Assembly: GCA_009823395.1 (NCBI GenBank) | Contig: CM020502.1 | Location: 26,848,944 to 26,912,943, forward strand | Direction: 5' to 3' | Length of the DNA: 64,000 nucleotides | From: Thamnaconus septentrionalis | Lineage: Eukaryota > Chordata > Actinopteri > Tetraodontiformes > Monacanthidae | Part shown: in pieces, positions 48,113 to 59,327 of the stretch | Layout: every line of letters begins with the position of its first letter | Numbering within the stretch: position 1 is the stretch's first letter | Translations under genes and position numbers: made by a program | Notes under the pieces: model-generated | Database searches by the model: none | What the model was told of the DNA's origin: nothing | What the model saw: the letters and a program-made list of their open reading frames with translations, nothing else

Positions 48113-49103
48113 TCCTGGTTCTGTCGGCCTGCCGGACGAGTCTGTACTCGGCGGCAGGTGAACCGACCTGAACATGACACACAGTGGAGGAAGACTCTGC
48201 TCCTCCTCTTCCTGCTCCTCCATCCTGTCTTCTCTGGATCCCTCTAACACCACCTGCAGTTCCCTTTGTCTCCCTCAGGGGGCGCCGTTTCACTCATCAT
48301 CAAACAGCTTTGTTGGTTAATGGGAATATTATCTTTCCTCAGCTGTGGCATGATTTTAAAAAAGGAAAAAACTTCAATCTCTAATCAGCATTCTGGAATA
48401 TTTCATTTGGACTTTATTTCTTTCTGATTTAGGAATCTTTTAATCCCCACTGTTGACTGAAGCCCAGCAGAATACATTTTCTTCCGGACTAAAATTGCCT
48501 TTAATTTATGGATATTGTGCGAGTTTTGTTTTTTTATCAAGGTTTTATGAGTCACTGCAGCCCTTAAAGCAACCAAGAACCTTCTGCCGCCTGAATGAGA
48601 CACAAACGTTGCTTTTAGATTACAGTTATTCTGCTTCTCTGTGAAGCTGCACATGTTGTTTATGGTTGGGTTTCCCCCCCCCCCCCCGCCGTAGTAAAAA
48701 AAAAAAATCTTTGACCATCCCTTTAATCATCACTGCTCATCGTTGGCTTTGTGATGATGGAATTGTGAGAAGACGGCGCGAGAGAGGTGGGGGGCGGGAT
48801 GAGGTGGGGTGGGGATGGGTTGGGGAGGGGGGCACTGAGGTGTTTGCAGCATCTGTCGTCGCTCTCAGCCGGTGCAGCGTTGGCACCCGTTTGCCCGCTT
48901 TCCTCTCCCAAGACGTGTTGATGCGGCGGCTAAAAATGGAGGCTGGGGTGAAAGTTGGGAGGCTCGGTGACTCACGAGGAGCCGTGACAGAGAGGTTTAT
49001 ACCGCGGCGGCCCACTCGGAATTAAGACGCGCGCTGCAGGTTGGACGTGCGCTCGGGGTTTTTCAGGGCGGCGCCGCTCTGATCCACTCTGACAGCTCGC
49101 CGT

Positions 49104-49105
<2 letters not shown>

Positions 49106-49155
<50 letters not shown>
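49106..49155. repeat. (AC)25 microsatellite
   Basis: Perfect AC repeat. Confidence 0.95.
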
Positions 49156-49156
<1 letters not shown>

Positions 49157-51399
49157 CAGAGTCTGCTCAGATGAATTCCACGGGTAGACATAATCTCTGG
49201 CGTTGTGTAACCGAGTCGGCAGTGCCAAGAAATGAATTGATGAATGAATGAATTTATTTTCTGTTTTTGCTGCAAGCTCCAAACGCAGGAGTGGTTTTAA
49301 ATCTCACAGTGGAATGCAAATCATCAGTTTGTGTTTGTGGATGAAGAGAGGTTGCTGTTGTCGTGTATGTTGTTTTCTGAGGGTTATTTTTGAAAATGAG
49401 AAGGTTCAACTTGAGGATTTAGGCTCTCTTACTGAGGTACAAACTGGATTGGAGGCTCTTTAACGTTGAGCCTCTCGCGATGCTGCAGATAAGTGACTCC
49501 CAACACTCCAATCGACTTAATCCCCTGATCTCAACTTTTTCTTGCAATTAAGAAGAGCAGCTTTGCTCGGTCCAGATAAAGAATAAATGGCGTTAATGTT
49601 CTCAAGCCGCCTCTTACCTTCTCACCTCTCGCCACTCAGACAAATAGGGAACAGCCTTGTTCATTCAGACCTTAGTTCCGTTTGTGAAGCCAAAACAAAA
49701 CTTGCGTCCCTGCAGATCTCATTTATTTTAATCACAGGGTCGGGCGGCGCTCCGCAGTCGCTGGAGCGTCACTTGGACGCGGTGGCGGCGGAGGAAGTTC
49801 CGCTTGCCGGCTCGGCTGCCACAGTCAGCGGGGATAATTGTTGTGTGTTCTGGGGGGAACAGACAGACATCTCCGAAACAGATGTTTTGCTTCCGGGTCT
49901 TGTCAGACCCCCGTCTTTACCGTTCTGTAGGCTGGCAGGTCAGTTTTAGGTCCTGAGGGGTCAAAGGTCAGCAGCTGGTTGTTGTGGCCGGTGCCAAAAG
50001 TTTTTTTTTCCTCTCTCTGCCTAGGCCTCATCTCTTTTTCTGTAAGCAAACATCATTAATTCTGTCACTTTAAACCCTGAAGTTCCATCACAAATGGGTT
50101 TTTACAATCAATTTACCCTCTAAACTAACAGTATGACTGAATGGGGTTCATTGTGTCTTCATTATGTATATAGCATTTTTTTTTTTTAACAGACACATAC
50201 ATATTTTAGATCTTATCTTCCTACCTTTACATGTTACAATGGTAGGACGGGGCCATGAGCACCATGGTTGGTGAAAGACCTACTGATCGCTCATAGAGTC
50301 GTCTCACCGCACAGGAGGAGGCGACTCGCTCCCCTCTGCCCAGATGAGGAAACAGGAACAGCACTCAGAGGCAGGTCAGCAGCAGCAGCAGGAGGGAACT
50401 CCTCTGCAAGCCCAGAGGAAGGGGCGGGGTTTATCCCCTCTCTCCCTCTCTCTCCCTCGTTCCATCCGGTCACACATCCATCCCAGCGCTCCATCTCTGC
50501 GTCTCTGCGCCGTCGTGGCTTGCAGATCTGTATTATTCAAGAGCAATTTCAACCTCAATTTCATGGGCTGTCTCGATACGGCGGCGGCGGCAGCAGGCTG
50601 ATCCCAATCTCCAGATCCAAACTGAGTCAGAAATTCATCCCGGGGGCGTCCGGCTCCGCCTGTCAAGTGCGTGTCATGTGACAGCGTCCTGATAACACAA
50701 ATACATTTTTTTTTCTGTTTGTCCCATCGTTTCCTTATTTATTTATTAATTTTCCCTGGAACGTGAGCCACAACTTTTGACCGTCTTTTCCCGCCTCCGC
50801 CGCTCCTCAGCCGTGTTGACATCCACGTCGCAGCCTCGGCGCACTCGTTGAGCCGTGCTTAAAGCAGAGCGCCATCACATCTGCCTGCTCTCCATTTTCC
50901 CTTCCGCTCCGCCTCCCGCAACCTGAGGTCACCACGATAACGCATGCAAACGAGAGCCACTCTCTGAAAAATGCAGTGGCGGGGAAGGGGGTCGGGGGGT
51001 AATGCTAATGCTAACGCTGATGGCGAGGGCCGCGAGACGGTGGCTGCAGCTGCGGCTGTTTGCGTCAATGTCACCCCGACAGTGTTATCTATCAGGGCTG
51101 TCGATGGGCTTCAATCTGTCCTCCTCCAGCCGCCGAGGATGATTTAGCGGCGGCCGCTTTGCTAAATGATAGTGCCAGCCAGATATCATCTGACGGCTCA
51201 CTCCAGTAAAGTGGGGGGAGGTGGGAGGAGTCAGTGACGGAGGACGGATAGCCTCTTCTATTTTCCCCACCGACTCCTCCACGCCTCTCCTTTTTTTGAA
51301 AAAGGTAATTCTGCAGTCTGTCGGGCTTTTCAGCGTCTAAATGTCGCCGTTTAGTCCAAAACTGAAAAAAAAGAAATAAAAACCTCCCTCCTTACAGCC

Positions 51400-51660
51400 T
51401 TTTTAACCATTTTCACCACTCCAGTGGAGCAATTTTGCATGAGTTATCTCAAAAAAGGGAGAAAAAGCTCTGAACTCCAGAAAAGCAGCATAGGTTTTTT
51501 TTTAGCCCTGTGTTTACAGCCTCCTTCTTAAAACTGATGCATTGGTTGACCTTCCACAGGTTTGAAAGGGAAGACACAAAAAATGAAGCAGAAGACCAAC
51601 CAAGTTGGAGGTGTTGCCGTTAATCTAGGAGAGCCCTCTGTGATGTCACAAAGGGAATTG
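51400..51660. mobile_element. Related MITE-like repeat, degraded and inverted
   Basis: CACTCCAGTGGAGCAATTTT and CAGAAAAGCAGCATAGG are the inverse-end part of the family seen at 45491. The terminal GGGGACCTTTAA has been replaced by a poly-T run. Unique-looking sequence continues to CCCTCTGTGATGTCACAAAG. Confidence 0.4.
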
Positions 51661-54590
51661 TTTTTTTGGATAAGGGATGCGCTTCATTTCCGGCCGGAGA
51701 TGATTCTAACCATCAGAAAATGTTAGTAATTATTTCAGCCGTCTGCAACACTTGAACTCTCACACGTCGGTAGTTTAATCACCCGTCACCTCCTGTCCCG
51801 GTCATGTGACTCAGCCGTCACCTGCGTCAGCGGCTCCTCGTACCTGCGCTTCCTGCGACTCAGGTGTGAAATCACTTCCATCTGTTGGGCGGCCATTAGA
51901 TTTAAAGCTGCCTCTCAGCTCGCAGAATCGCTCGTCAGGGTTGATTTAACTTCTCCAGGCTGTCGTGAAAACTCGGGCCCCGACGTCGTAAACTTTTTTA
52001 TGTATGTACTTGGACTCAAATTTTTCACGAGCAGAATATCAGATGAAGGGCGCCAGCCCACCTCCTCCTCATCCTCCTCTTCCCTTTGCACACTTTGTGC
52101 GTGGCTCTGTCAAGTGAACCAATCAAACGAGACGCCGCCTCTTCACTTGCCGACCACTTCTGGCTGGAGACAATCCGAGGTGGCGGCAGGCAGCTGACTC
52201 TCGGAACAGAATTAAAAGGTCAGCCTGCCAAGTGTCTGGAAAGAGCTCTTGACACGGCCGTCTGTTTAAGGACAATTACGGCTCCGGCGCCCCCTGGAGC
52301 TGGCAGTCTGCTGCGTCACCTGCAGGAGGAGCGCGGCAGCGGGGGGGGGGTCGAGATGATTGTTCCTGTGTACCCACTATGATCTGCTGTCAGCTGCGAT
52401 ATCAGGGCGGTGAGGGGGTGTATGTAGGAGTGGGTGGGCCGAGGAGGTGGGGGGGAGGTCGCCGCAGGGTGGAGGCTAAATAAAATCACAGTCGCGGGGC
52501 GTCTGTTTCATGCTGCTCCCCCATCGAGCCGCAGCGCTGCGAGTCATAACAGTTGGTGTCCAGCTTTTCACAATCACGGCGAAAAAACATCTATTTTCAA
52601 AATGTGGTGTTTACAGAGGAACTGGAAATGGAGTGAGAAAGAAGTAAGAGTTCAAATAAGGCAGAGATGTTTCCAAATATTTAATAGTCACAAGGTAGTC
52701 AGACGTTTATTTAAAAATGGTTAAAAATCTCCATATTAGACGACAGACTTCAACAGGCTGCAATAAATGCAGAATAATCAAACAAATAATATAAAAAATT
52801 AGCTTTTTTTCAAATGCTGCCTCTTCTCCATTCTGGTTACCCCTGCTCCCCCTGCTGGCGACTAGTGGTGCTTACAGGCTCCTATTGCCATGGTCCCTCC
52901 TCTGGAAGTCGTCTCATGCGGGCGCCTGTAGATGCACAACAGCCGCAGTGTTTACAGCCCTCAACTTTCAGCGATGGCGCGGCGCGGCGGGACGTTATCA
53001 CCCTGTAGCGCCGAGCTAATTGGCTCCCGGGGCTACTGCTAACTAGCCTCACGCTGGCGCCAATCAACCCAATCAGCATCTTTTTGAACTCCGAGGAAGG
53101 AGAAGGAGGCTGGCGTTTTTTTTTTTTTTCTCGCTCGCTCCATCATCTCCATCTCTGCCGAGGTGTATCACACGGCCCCGCCGGCAACCGGTTGCCGGGC
53201 AGATTTGCCTCCGGAGGGGTTTCGACCCGGGAGGCGAGCGGCGGTGGAGCAAATGGCTGGGCTTTTATCTGCGTGAGTCACCTCCTACCAGCAGCATCGC
53301 GGCCCGTGGCCTCGCCGCGCAAGTCAGACTGATTCCAGCAGACACAGTGCCCCCCCAGGTGCCACTGCCGCAGTGGCCCCACCCTCCCTGCCTGCCTTCC
53401 TGTCTGCCCTCGCAGTCGGCGTAGCACGCCACCAGGGTTAAGGGGTCGCTAAATGTGGGAGACAAGTTTTTTTTGTTGTTGTCTTTTCTGTGCTCCTTCG
53501 AACTGCCGGGCATATTAGAAAGCAAAGTGAGTCCCCGGTGTGCGCCGAGGGGGAGGCGGGGAGGTTTGAGGGGTGAGTGTGGCAGTTTATATGTGAGTAA
53601 TGGAAGTCTGATGGCCGGGCGTCGGCTAAAACATTGAGCCGGTAGCGGAGTAGCAGGTTTCTAGAAATCAACACGTTTACACTCTTAATCGCCGTTTACA
53701 GTCTTTTGTATCTTCAACTCCTTGATCAAACATGCGTTCACAGAAGAAAATTAAGTTCACTTAAATTGATCTAAAAAGAAATCTAAATTAAACTCAACCA
53801 CATTTAACTGTTCTGATTATCCAAACATGCCACTAAATGGTTTGCTTTATTTTAATTTCTCATCCAATATCTCATGTGGGAGCAGAAGATTCATTAATTA
53901 TTATGAACTGAATATCTCTGTAAATAATATAAACTCAACCAACCAAGCGCCGGTATTAAAAGCTACTAATTAATTACTGTGCGCTGCGGAAGACTGAAAA
54001 TATCGACAGAACCGCCTTTACATCAGCGACACGCGTCGAATTCATCACTGATGCGAATCCATCAGGTGCACGCCAATGATGTCTCACCGCCAATAATATT
54101 TCATTACGCGGGATCCAAAGTCTTTGTGAAGCGTATTGAGGGCTTTGTATTTAGACGTCAGCCGCTCCAGCCGCTCGTTATTCAGCTGGTATCGACACGA
54201 AGGCAGAAGGTTTCATCCTCACCACCCCCCCACCCGGATCTCCATCATAGACCAATCAGAGATCTACTGAGTGAAAAACAGCCTGCTGGCTCTTCGCTGC
54301 TCCCGGAGGGCTCTTTGGGACTTTTTCGAGCGTCCCGGTATTGATTCAGAAACACCTGAAGAGCATCCAGCCGCACTGAATAAACGCCCTCGCTGTGGTT
54401 TTCCTCGGCACTTCCACCTGCTTGCTGCTCCCACTGCTTCTCATTTAGCCGCATGCTGTCGGACCTGTTTTTTAAGGCGTGTTGTCATACAAGTAGACGG
54501 GAACCTGGTGAGTGTGTCGGCCCTCTGCTGGGAACCTCTACGTCCACCACGAGGCGGCTTTCTTCTCCTAAACCTTCCGCGCCACTTTAG
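51661..54590. other. Long non-coding stretch
   Basis: Unique sequence with a CTCF-like site at 52287. The segment 54030-54190 (CACGCCAATGATGTC ... AATATTTCATTACGC) is motif-dense and may be conserved. Confidence 0.5.
52287..52300 (-). promoter_or_regulatory. CTCF-like site, minus orientation
   Basis: The minus strand reads GCTCCAGGGGGCGC, 12 of 14 positions of the CTCF core. Confidence 0.3.
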
Positions 54591-54712
54591 GACCAGTAAT
54601 TGAAAGTGGAGGAATCTTTGTGCGGCCGGCTTAATGGAGCTGTTGTCGCCCTGGATCCGGAGCAGGGTTAATAACTCTTCCCACTTCCATTACCTCCTGA
54701 GATTGGCTGCAG
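54591..54712 (+). other. Candidate 5' untranslated exon with upstream ATG (probably syt1)
   Basis: A pyrimidine-rich stretch with a branch-point-like CCTAAAC leads to CCACTTTAG at 54590. The 122 bases that follow end in GGCTGCAG|GTGAGT, a strong donor. The nearest good acceptor downstream on this strand is that of the syt1 coding exon (58241). An ATG at 54634 stays open to the donor. Conservation or transcript data would be needed to call it real. Confidence 0.33.
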
Positions 54713-56913
54713 GTGAGTAAAGAGGCTCTGCTGGACAGGGAGGAAGTGCTTGCTGGTCACCGCCCCCCCTGCTCTAATCATACTGTCGTGTATTGTAAGT
54801 GCTGCCCCTTAGCGAGCCTCAGGCTAATTCGCTTTTAATTGCCTTTTTTGTTCTGCCAGAATTTCTTATTTCAAATGAAGGAGAAGTAAACTCACCCTGA
54901 CACTCAAACTGGGTTGACACCATCGTGCTTTTCTTCGGAGGGGGGCAGCAAAGCGTGACAGAGGGCGGCGGCAGCGGCGGCATTGCAGGATTCTGGAGTT
55001 CGTCCGAGGTCCAGCTTGAGGAGTCACGCACGAGCTGCTCCTTCTACCGGAACGACCCAACAGACCCGTTAGTTCCGCGCATGTGCACCAGAGACGTCCA
55101 GCTCTCTGGCTCGGCCCCCTGTTTTTACCCGAAGCCTCTTCCTGCTGGTTCTCTTCTGAAAACCTCAGAACAAACAAACAAATTGACTCAACCTTTTATT
55201 TTTCCGTGTATTTTAAATCTGGGCCGCTCGTAGTTGTTTCTTCCACAGGTAAAAATGTCCTTGTATTCCTTGCGAGAACGAGAAAACATGTCCGTTAGAC
55301 CGAAAGCATCAATTTGCGCACGCTGGGTAAAGTAACGTTTAAAAAAAAAAAAAATGGCCAAAAGCATCAAAACAATCAAATAAATCAATATAGCAGTAGT
55401 TTATTTTATCTTCCAGGCGCTCCAGCTCAAACCAAGTTATATCCAAACTCTGGGGTAATAGCATAGTGCTAAACCTCATCAGCGCTGATGGAAACCAGAT
55501 CTGGACGACAAAACACCGGCGCCTGAAGAAAACGCAAAGCAGCGTAATAGAGACGAGTCACAACTGGCGGATAATTAAATGGGCCATAAAGCGTGGAATT
55601 AGTTTAAAAACTCTGATCCGGCCGCTGGTCGTCTCCCCCGCTTCCACCTTAACGCGGTTAATTGTTTTGATGCGTGCTTTGTTATGCATGCGCGACGCGA
55701 GCTTTAATTAGCTTTAAGAGCGCCTTTTTATTTTCTCTGTCGTTCATCGTAATTAGACTATTAGCGCTCCCCTCGGATCCGGCCTAGCATCTCTCTTCTC
55801 CTGATTATGAGTTGCTTCCCAATCGGCTGAGTCTCACACCAAGCGTTCTCCCGACGCCCCCGCCTGGACCCTCTGAACACTTTTGTTTGTTTTTTTCTTA
55901 TATATAGTAGCAGGCGGGGCTTTATTAAACGACTTCAGCCTGAAGTCGGGTTCTGGTGGCCGGAGAGGAGAGGAGAGGAGGTTCAGTCAGAAGCACTTAG
56001 CGGTCGATGCTGCTCATTGATCTGGTGCGAGTCCGCTGTGTTTTGCACGTCTGCGGGAGAAAACGTTTACACCTTTTGCGGCGCTCTAATAGCCGTCCTC
56101 ACGTCGATAAAAGACCGAGCTTCCTCAGTGGGCGGAGCCAATGCCTGCCCTGCAGGGGGCGTGGCCACCAACCTGGGAGCTTTGTGTCATCAAGAGGAGC
56201 CGAGGCGCAGCTGGCAGAAGTGAGACTTTTCAGGTTCTTATATATTATTTTTCAGGTTATTATTTATTTCTAATTTTGCGGTTCTCCGTTAAATAACGGA
56301 CTGGTTCTCAGGTGGAGCGGGTTTTTAAAAACCAATCTGTAATTACACAGGAAGCTTTTAAACAAGCTTCTCTTTTATCCCAATTTTAATAAGTTTCAGG
56401 CTAATAAAAAAAAAAAAGATGGCTCAACAATCCCAATTAATGCAGACGCTCGTTCAGTCTCCCTGAGATCCGTCCACGACCGTGTGGGCGTGTCGGAACA
56501 AACGCAGCAGCCGATTGGTCTAAATGAGGCCGACATATCACAGCTGCCAGATCATCCTGCGACGATCGGCCAGCGATTGTTGGTCAACCGGCTTTAATTG
56601 GTGATTTACTGGCTGATTAACTGGTGAAGCCCAGGAAAAGCACGCTGCTCCTGGCTGCCTCCTCTTCCTCCCTCCTGAGTAATCTGAGGAACACGCCGAG
56701 TTTTTGGTGACGGGCCCTGGAGCGCCGGTCCTCGCTCTGACTTTGGCAGCTCCGTCACCTCCTCCAACTGCACGACAGCTGACGCTCGGCATGCTGGGAG
56801 AGACAGCCAAAAACGGGAGCTCGCGGGAGAACGTCCTGGGGGGGGGGGCGTGAAGATCCTGGAAAAGTCTTCTTCAGCTCCTCGTCCAGTCCACCGACCA
56901 AACCAACGTGCTC
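54713..56913. other. Non-coding stretch, candidate last 5' intron of syt1
   Basis: Begins with the strong donor of candidate exon 54591-54712. 55440-55790 contains many TAATTA-type cores (GGCGGATAATTAAATGGG, GGTTAATTGTTTTGATG, GCTTTAATTAGCTTTAAG) and is the best candidate conserved element in this part. Confidence 0.45.
56149..56162 (+). promoter_or_regulatory. CTCF-like site, plus orientation
   Basis: CCTGCAGGGGGCGT matches 12 of 14 positions of the CTCF core. It lies 2.1 kb upstream of the syt1 coding exon. Confidence 0.3.
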
Positions 56914-57313
56914 GAGGAGGGGAGGAGGAAGATGGAAGGGATGGAGGAGGAGGAGGAAAGGGTGAGGAGAAAGATGATGATGGAGGAGTGAGGAGGAAGA
57001 TAGAGGGGGAGATGAGCAGGAGGAGGAAGAAGGGGGTAAGGAGGAAGATGGAGGGAGTGAGTGAGGAGAAGAAGGAGGAGAAGGAGGAGGAAGAAAGGGG
57101 CGAGGGGGAAGATAGAGGGGGTGAAGAGGAAGATGGAAGGGATAAGGATGAGGAGGATGATGATGGAGGGGGTGAGGAGGAAGATGGAGAGGTGATGATA
57201 AGGAAAAGGGGGAGGATGAAGGGGGCACGGAGCGGGTGAAGGAGGTGAGGAGGATGATGATGAGGGAGAGGTGAGGGGTGAGGAGGAGGAGGGTGGAGGG
57301 CATAAGGGGAGTG
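56914..57313 (+). repeat. 400-bp purine-rich tract (GGA/GAA/GAT)
   Basis: Almost pure A/G with scattered T on the plus strand. The apparent 280-codon minus-strand frame here (Ser/Pro-rich) is an artefact of this composition. It ends about 930 bp upstream of the syt1 coding exon. Confidence 0.9.
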
Positions 57314-57458
57314 GCTGACCCAGTTAGAGCAGCAGGGTGGGTGGAGGGTGAGCGGGAGGTGGAGCCAGGAAGCTCTCAGGGAGCCACTGGGCCATCTGGA
57401 CGCACTATAATTGGGTTGGACTTTCACACCTGAGCGCCACACCTCCACTATTAGGGGG

Positions 57459-57511
57459 AGGAGGTGAGGAGGTGAGGAGGTGAGGAGGTGAGGAGTTGGG
57501 GAGGTGAGGAG
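57459..57511 (+). repeat. GAGGTGAG tandem repeat
   Basis: About six copies of the 8-bp unit GGAGGTGA with one GTTGGG interruption, just downstream of the purine tract. Confidence 0.8.
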
Positions 57512-57624
57512 CTGCCTGCTGTGTTCAGACTTAAACCATCCAACCTTCTGACAGACTCAGTGAGTCTGGTCGCTGCAGTCCAGGAGCTCTAAAACACTCC
57601 TGTGCTGTAAATAATTATCATCAT

Positions 57625-57705
57625 TGATAATAATAGTAATGATGGATTCATATAGCACTATTCTAGGCACTCAAAGCTCTTTACATTGAACCCATTCCCA
57701 GGCTT
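57625..57705. mobile_element. Fragment of a common fish repeat (CATATAGCACTATTCTAGGCACTCAAAG)
   Basis: GATTCATATAGCACTATTCT and GGCACTCAAAGCTCTTTACA resemble the TTTATATAGCGCTTTTCTAG..ACTCAAAG..GCTTTACA motif frequent in teleost genomes. Only about 80 bp is present. Confidence 0.4.
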
Positions 57706-57826
57706 TTGACTCGTGGAAGCAAAAATGAATCCGTTTTTGAATTTGAACAATCTTTTTTTATCATATATATATTTCCGCCAAAATATTCTGGCAAAGCCAC
57801 CTGGATCTCACACACTCACATTCTCA

Positions 57827-57892
<66 letters not shown>
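57827..57892. repeat. (CT)n-(CA)n microsatellite
   Basis: CT repeat to 57845 followed by CA repeat, 350 bp upstream of the syt1 exon. Confidence 0.95.
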
Positions 57893-57896
<4 letters not shown>

Positions 57897-58241
57897 CTTT
57901 CTGGAACAAATCACCACCTCAACACAAGGCGTCACGTCGGACCAATTTCGGAGTGCACATGGCGTCGGATTCCTGGGCGGTTTGTGCAGCCAGTTGAGAC
58001 GGCAGTTTTGATCCAGGCTCAACGTCCCGCTGCCTTTTTTAAAAAGTTTTTTTGCAACAAATCCACGTTTCATTTGACCGGCTGTTTTTCGTTTATTTAG
58101 ATAATTAAAACTCACTGTTTGTGCTCTCTGATGCCAATCTGGACCTTCAGTGATGAGATGAAAGTGTCTCATTGTCTCCCCCCTTGTGTCCCCCCACTTC
58201 CTACCCACCCCAGACCCCCCAACCCCTTCCCCCGCCTGCAG

Positions 58242-58277
58242 CTCCCCCCAAGCCCCCCCCACCACTGACCTCCCGCC
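58242..58277 (+). other. syt1: 5' untranslated part of the syt1 first coding exon
   Basis: The sequence before the ATG is a long C-rich tract ending CCGCCTGCAG at 58241, a good splice acceptor with a strong pyrimidine tract. The exon would therefore begin at 58242 and carry 36 untranslated bases. A second possible acceptor (ACCCCAG) lies at 58213. Choosing 58241 is inference from signal quality. Confidence 0.65.
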
Positions 58278-58455
58278 ATGAGTGAGAGTCGAAGGGAAGC
58301 GCTGGTGGCGCCCGAGCCCACCACCGCCTCTTCCGCTGCCGCCGCCGCCGGCTCCAACGCCACCAGCGTGTCGGGCCCTGGCGGCAGCGGCGAGAAGGAC
58401 GAGGCCTTCTCCAAGCTGAAGGACAAGTTCATGAACGAGCTCACCAAAATCCCAC
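58278..58455 (+). CDS. syt1: Synaptotagmin-1, first coding exon (residues 1-59, partial gene)
   Basis: Synaptotagmin-1 is the synaptic-vesicle membrane protein whose two C2 domains bind calcium and trigger fast transmitter release with SNAREs. This exon encodes only the intravesicular N-terminus. Seen: 59 codons opening [12 protein letters not shown], an alanine run at residues 20-24, an N-glycosylation sequon Asn27-Ala-Thr, an acidic/basic stretch [14 protein letters not shown] and the end MNELTKIP. Vertebrate SYT1 has the same order (SES..EAL.AP, SNAT, AFSKLK.KFMNEL.KIP) and continues with LPPWA and the transmembrane helix. The exon ends at C|GTGAGT after one base of the next codon (phase 1), which fits a leucine next. 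The start ATG has G at -3 (CCCGCCATGA) and matches the family start. SYT2 is a poorer match: its N-terminus lacks the SES..EAL pattern. The a or b teleost duplicate cannot be told from this exon. The next exon was not found in the window. Confidence 0.93.
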
Positions 58456-58556
58456 GTGAGTGATTTTCCTTTTTTCTGTGTGTCCTTCAGCTGCCAAAAA
58501 AATTGTAAAAAACTGGCAAAACATCAGGACTTGCTGTCGCTCTCTGACTTCAGTGC

Positions 58557-58587
58557 GATAGAGAGATAGAGAGATAGATAGATAGAG

Positions 58588-58654
<67 letters not shown>

Positions 58655-58655
58655 C
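58557..58655. repeat. (GATA)n microsatellite
   Basis: About 99 bp of GATA with a few GAGA units at the left. It begins 100 bp after the syt1 exon donor. Confidence 0.95.
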
Positions 58656-58880
58656 ACATTCTTCTTTTCTTTGTGTTCTTGTGCTTTGTGTCGCAGCGGG
58701 ACAGCAGAACAGTCACATGACCAGGTTTCCATCACTCCTCTGAACCTCAGTGTCTCTCGTCGGGTCACAGCCGCCTGTTTGTGTCGCTGCGCAACACGCT
58801 GTGTGTCGTCTCCTGTTGACACAGTCAGAGCGGCCTTCCCTCTGTAAACAAGGCGGCTGATTGGTTGGTCAGTGGCGCTT

Positions 58881-59327
58881 CACCCCCTCCTCTTCCTCCT
58901 CCTCCATAATTTTCTCCTCCTCCTTTTCTTCCTCCTCCTCCTCTTCCTCCTCCTCCATAATTTTCTCCTCCTCCTTTTCTTCCTCCCTCTACTCCTTTCT
59001 CCCCCTCCTCCTCCTGCTCCTCCTGCTCTTTTTTCTCCTTCTCCTTCTCCTCCTCTTCTTCCCACTCCTTTTCCTCCTTCTCCTCCTCCTCCTCTACCTC
59101 TTCCTCTTCTTCATCTTCCTCCTCCTCCTTTTCCTCCTTCTCCTCCTCCTCAACATCCTACTTTTCCTCCTCCTCCTCCTGTTCCACCTCCTCCTCCTCT
59201 TCTTCCTCCTACTTCATCATCACCTTCTCCTCCTACTCATTTTCCTCCTCCCTCTTCTCCTTCTCATCCTTCACCTCTTCCTCTTCCTCCTTCCTCCTCC
59301 TCCTCCCCCTCCTCTGTCTTTTCACCC
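58881..59327 (+). repeat. 450-bp pyrimidine-rich tract (CCT/CTT)
   Basis: Almost pure C/T with scattered A/G on the plus strand, made of CTCCTCCTT-type words, some repeated as longer units (CCATAATTTTCTCCTCC twice, at 58904 and 58956). The 254-codon Ser/Leu frame here is compositional. It begins about 425 bp after the syt1 donor. Confidence 0.9.

Larger units (their letters stand above)
45674..51399. other. Long non-coding stretch
   Basis: Apart from (GGTC)9, (AC)25, a C14 run at 48674 and G-rich sequence at 48787-48832, I recognise nothing. Frames at 46518-47440 and 47747-48293 have no family resemblance. Confidence 0.6.
57512..58241. other. Proximal intron before the syt1 coding exon
   Basis: Contains a fish-repeat fragment, the CT-CA microsatellite and a C-rich tract (58178-58240) that serves as the acceptor pyrimidine tract. 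Confidence 0.6.

Noticed and set aside
56606..57448. 280-codon minus-strand frame rich in Ser/Pro
   Set aside because: It reads the complement of a GGA/GAA purine tract. Low-complexity composition explains the length, and there is no domain.
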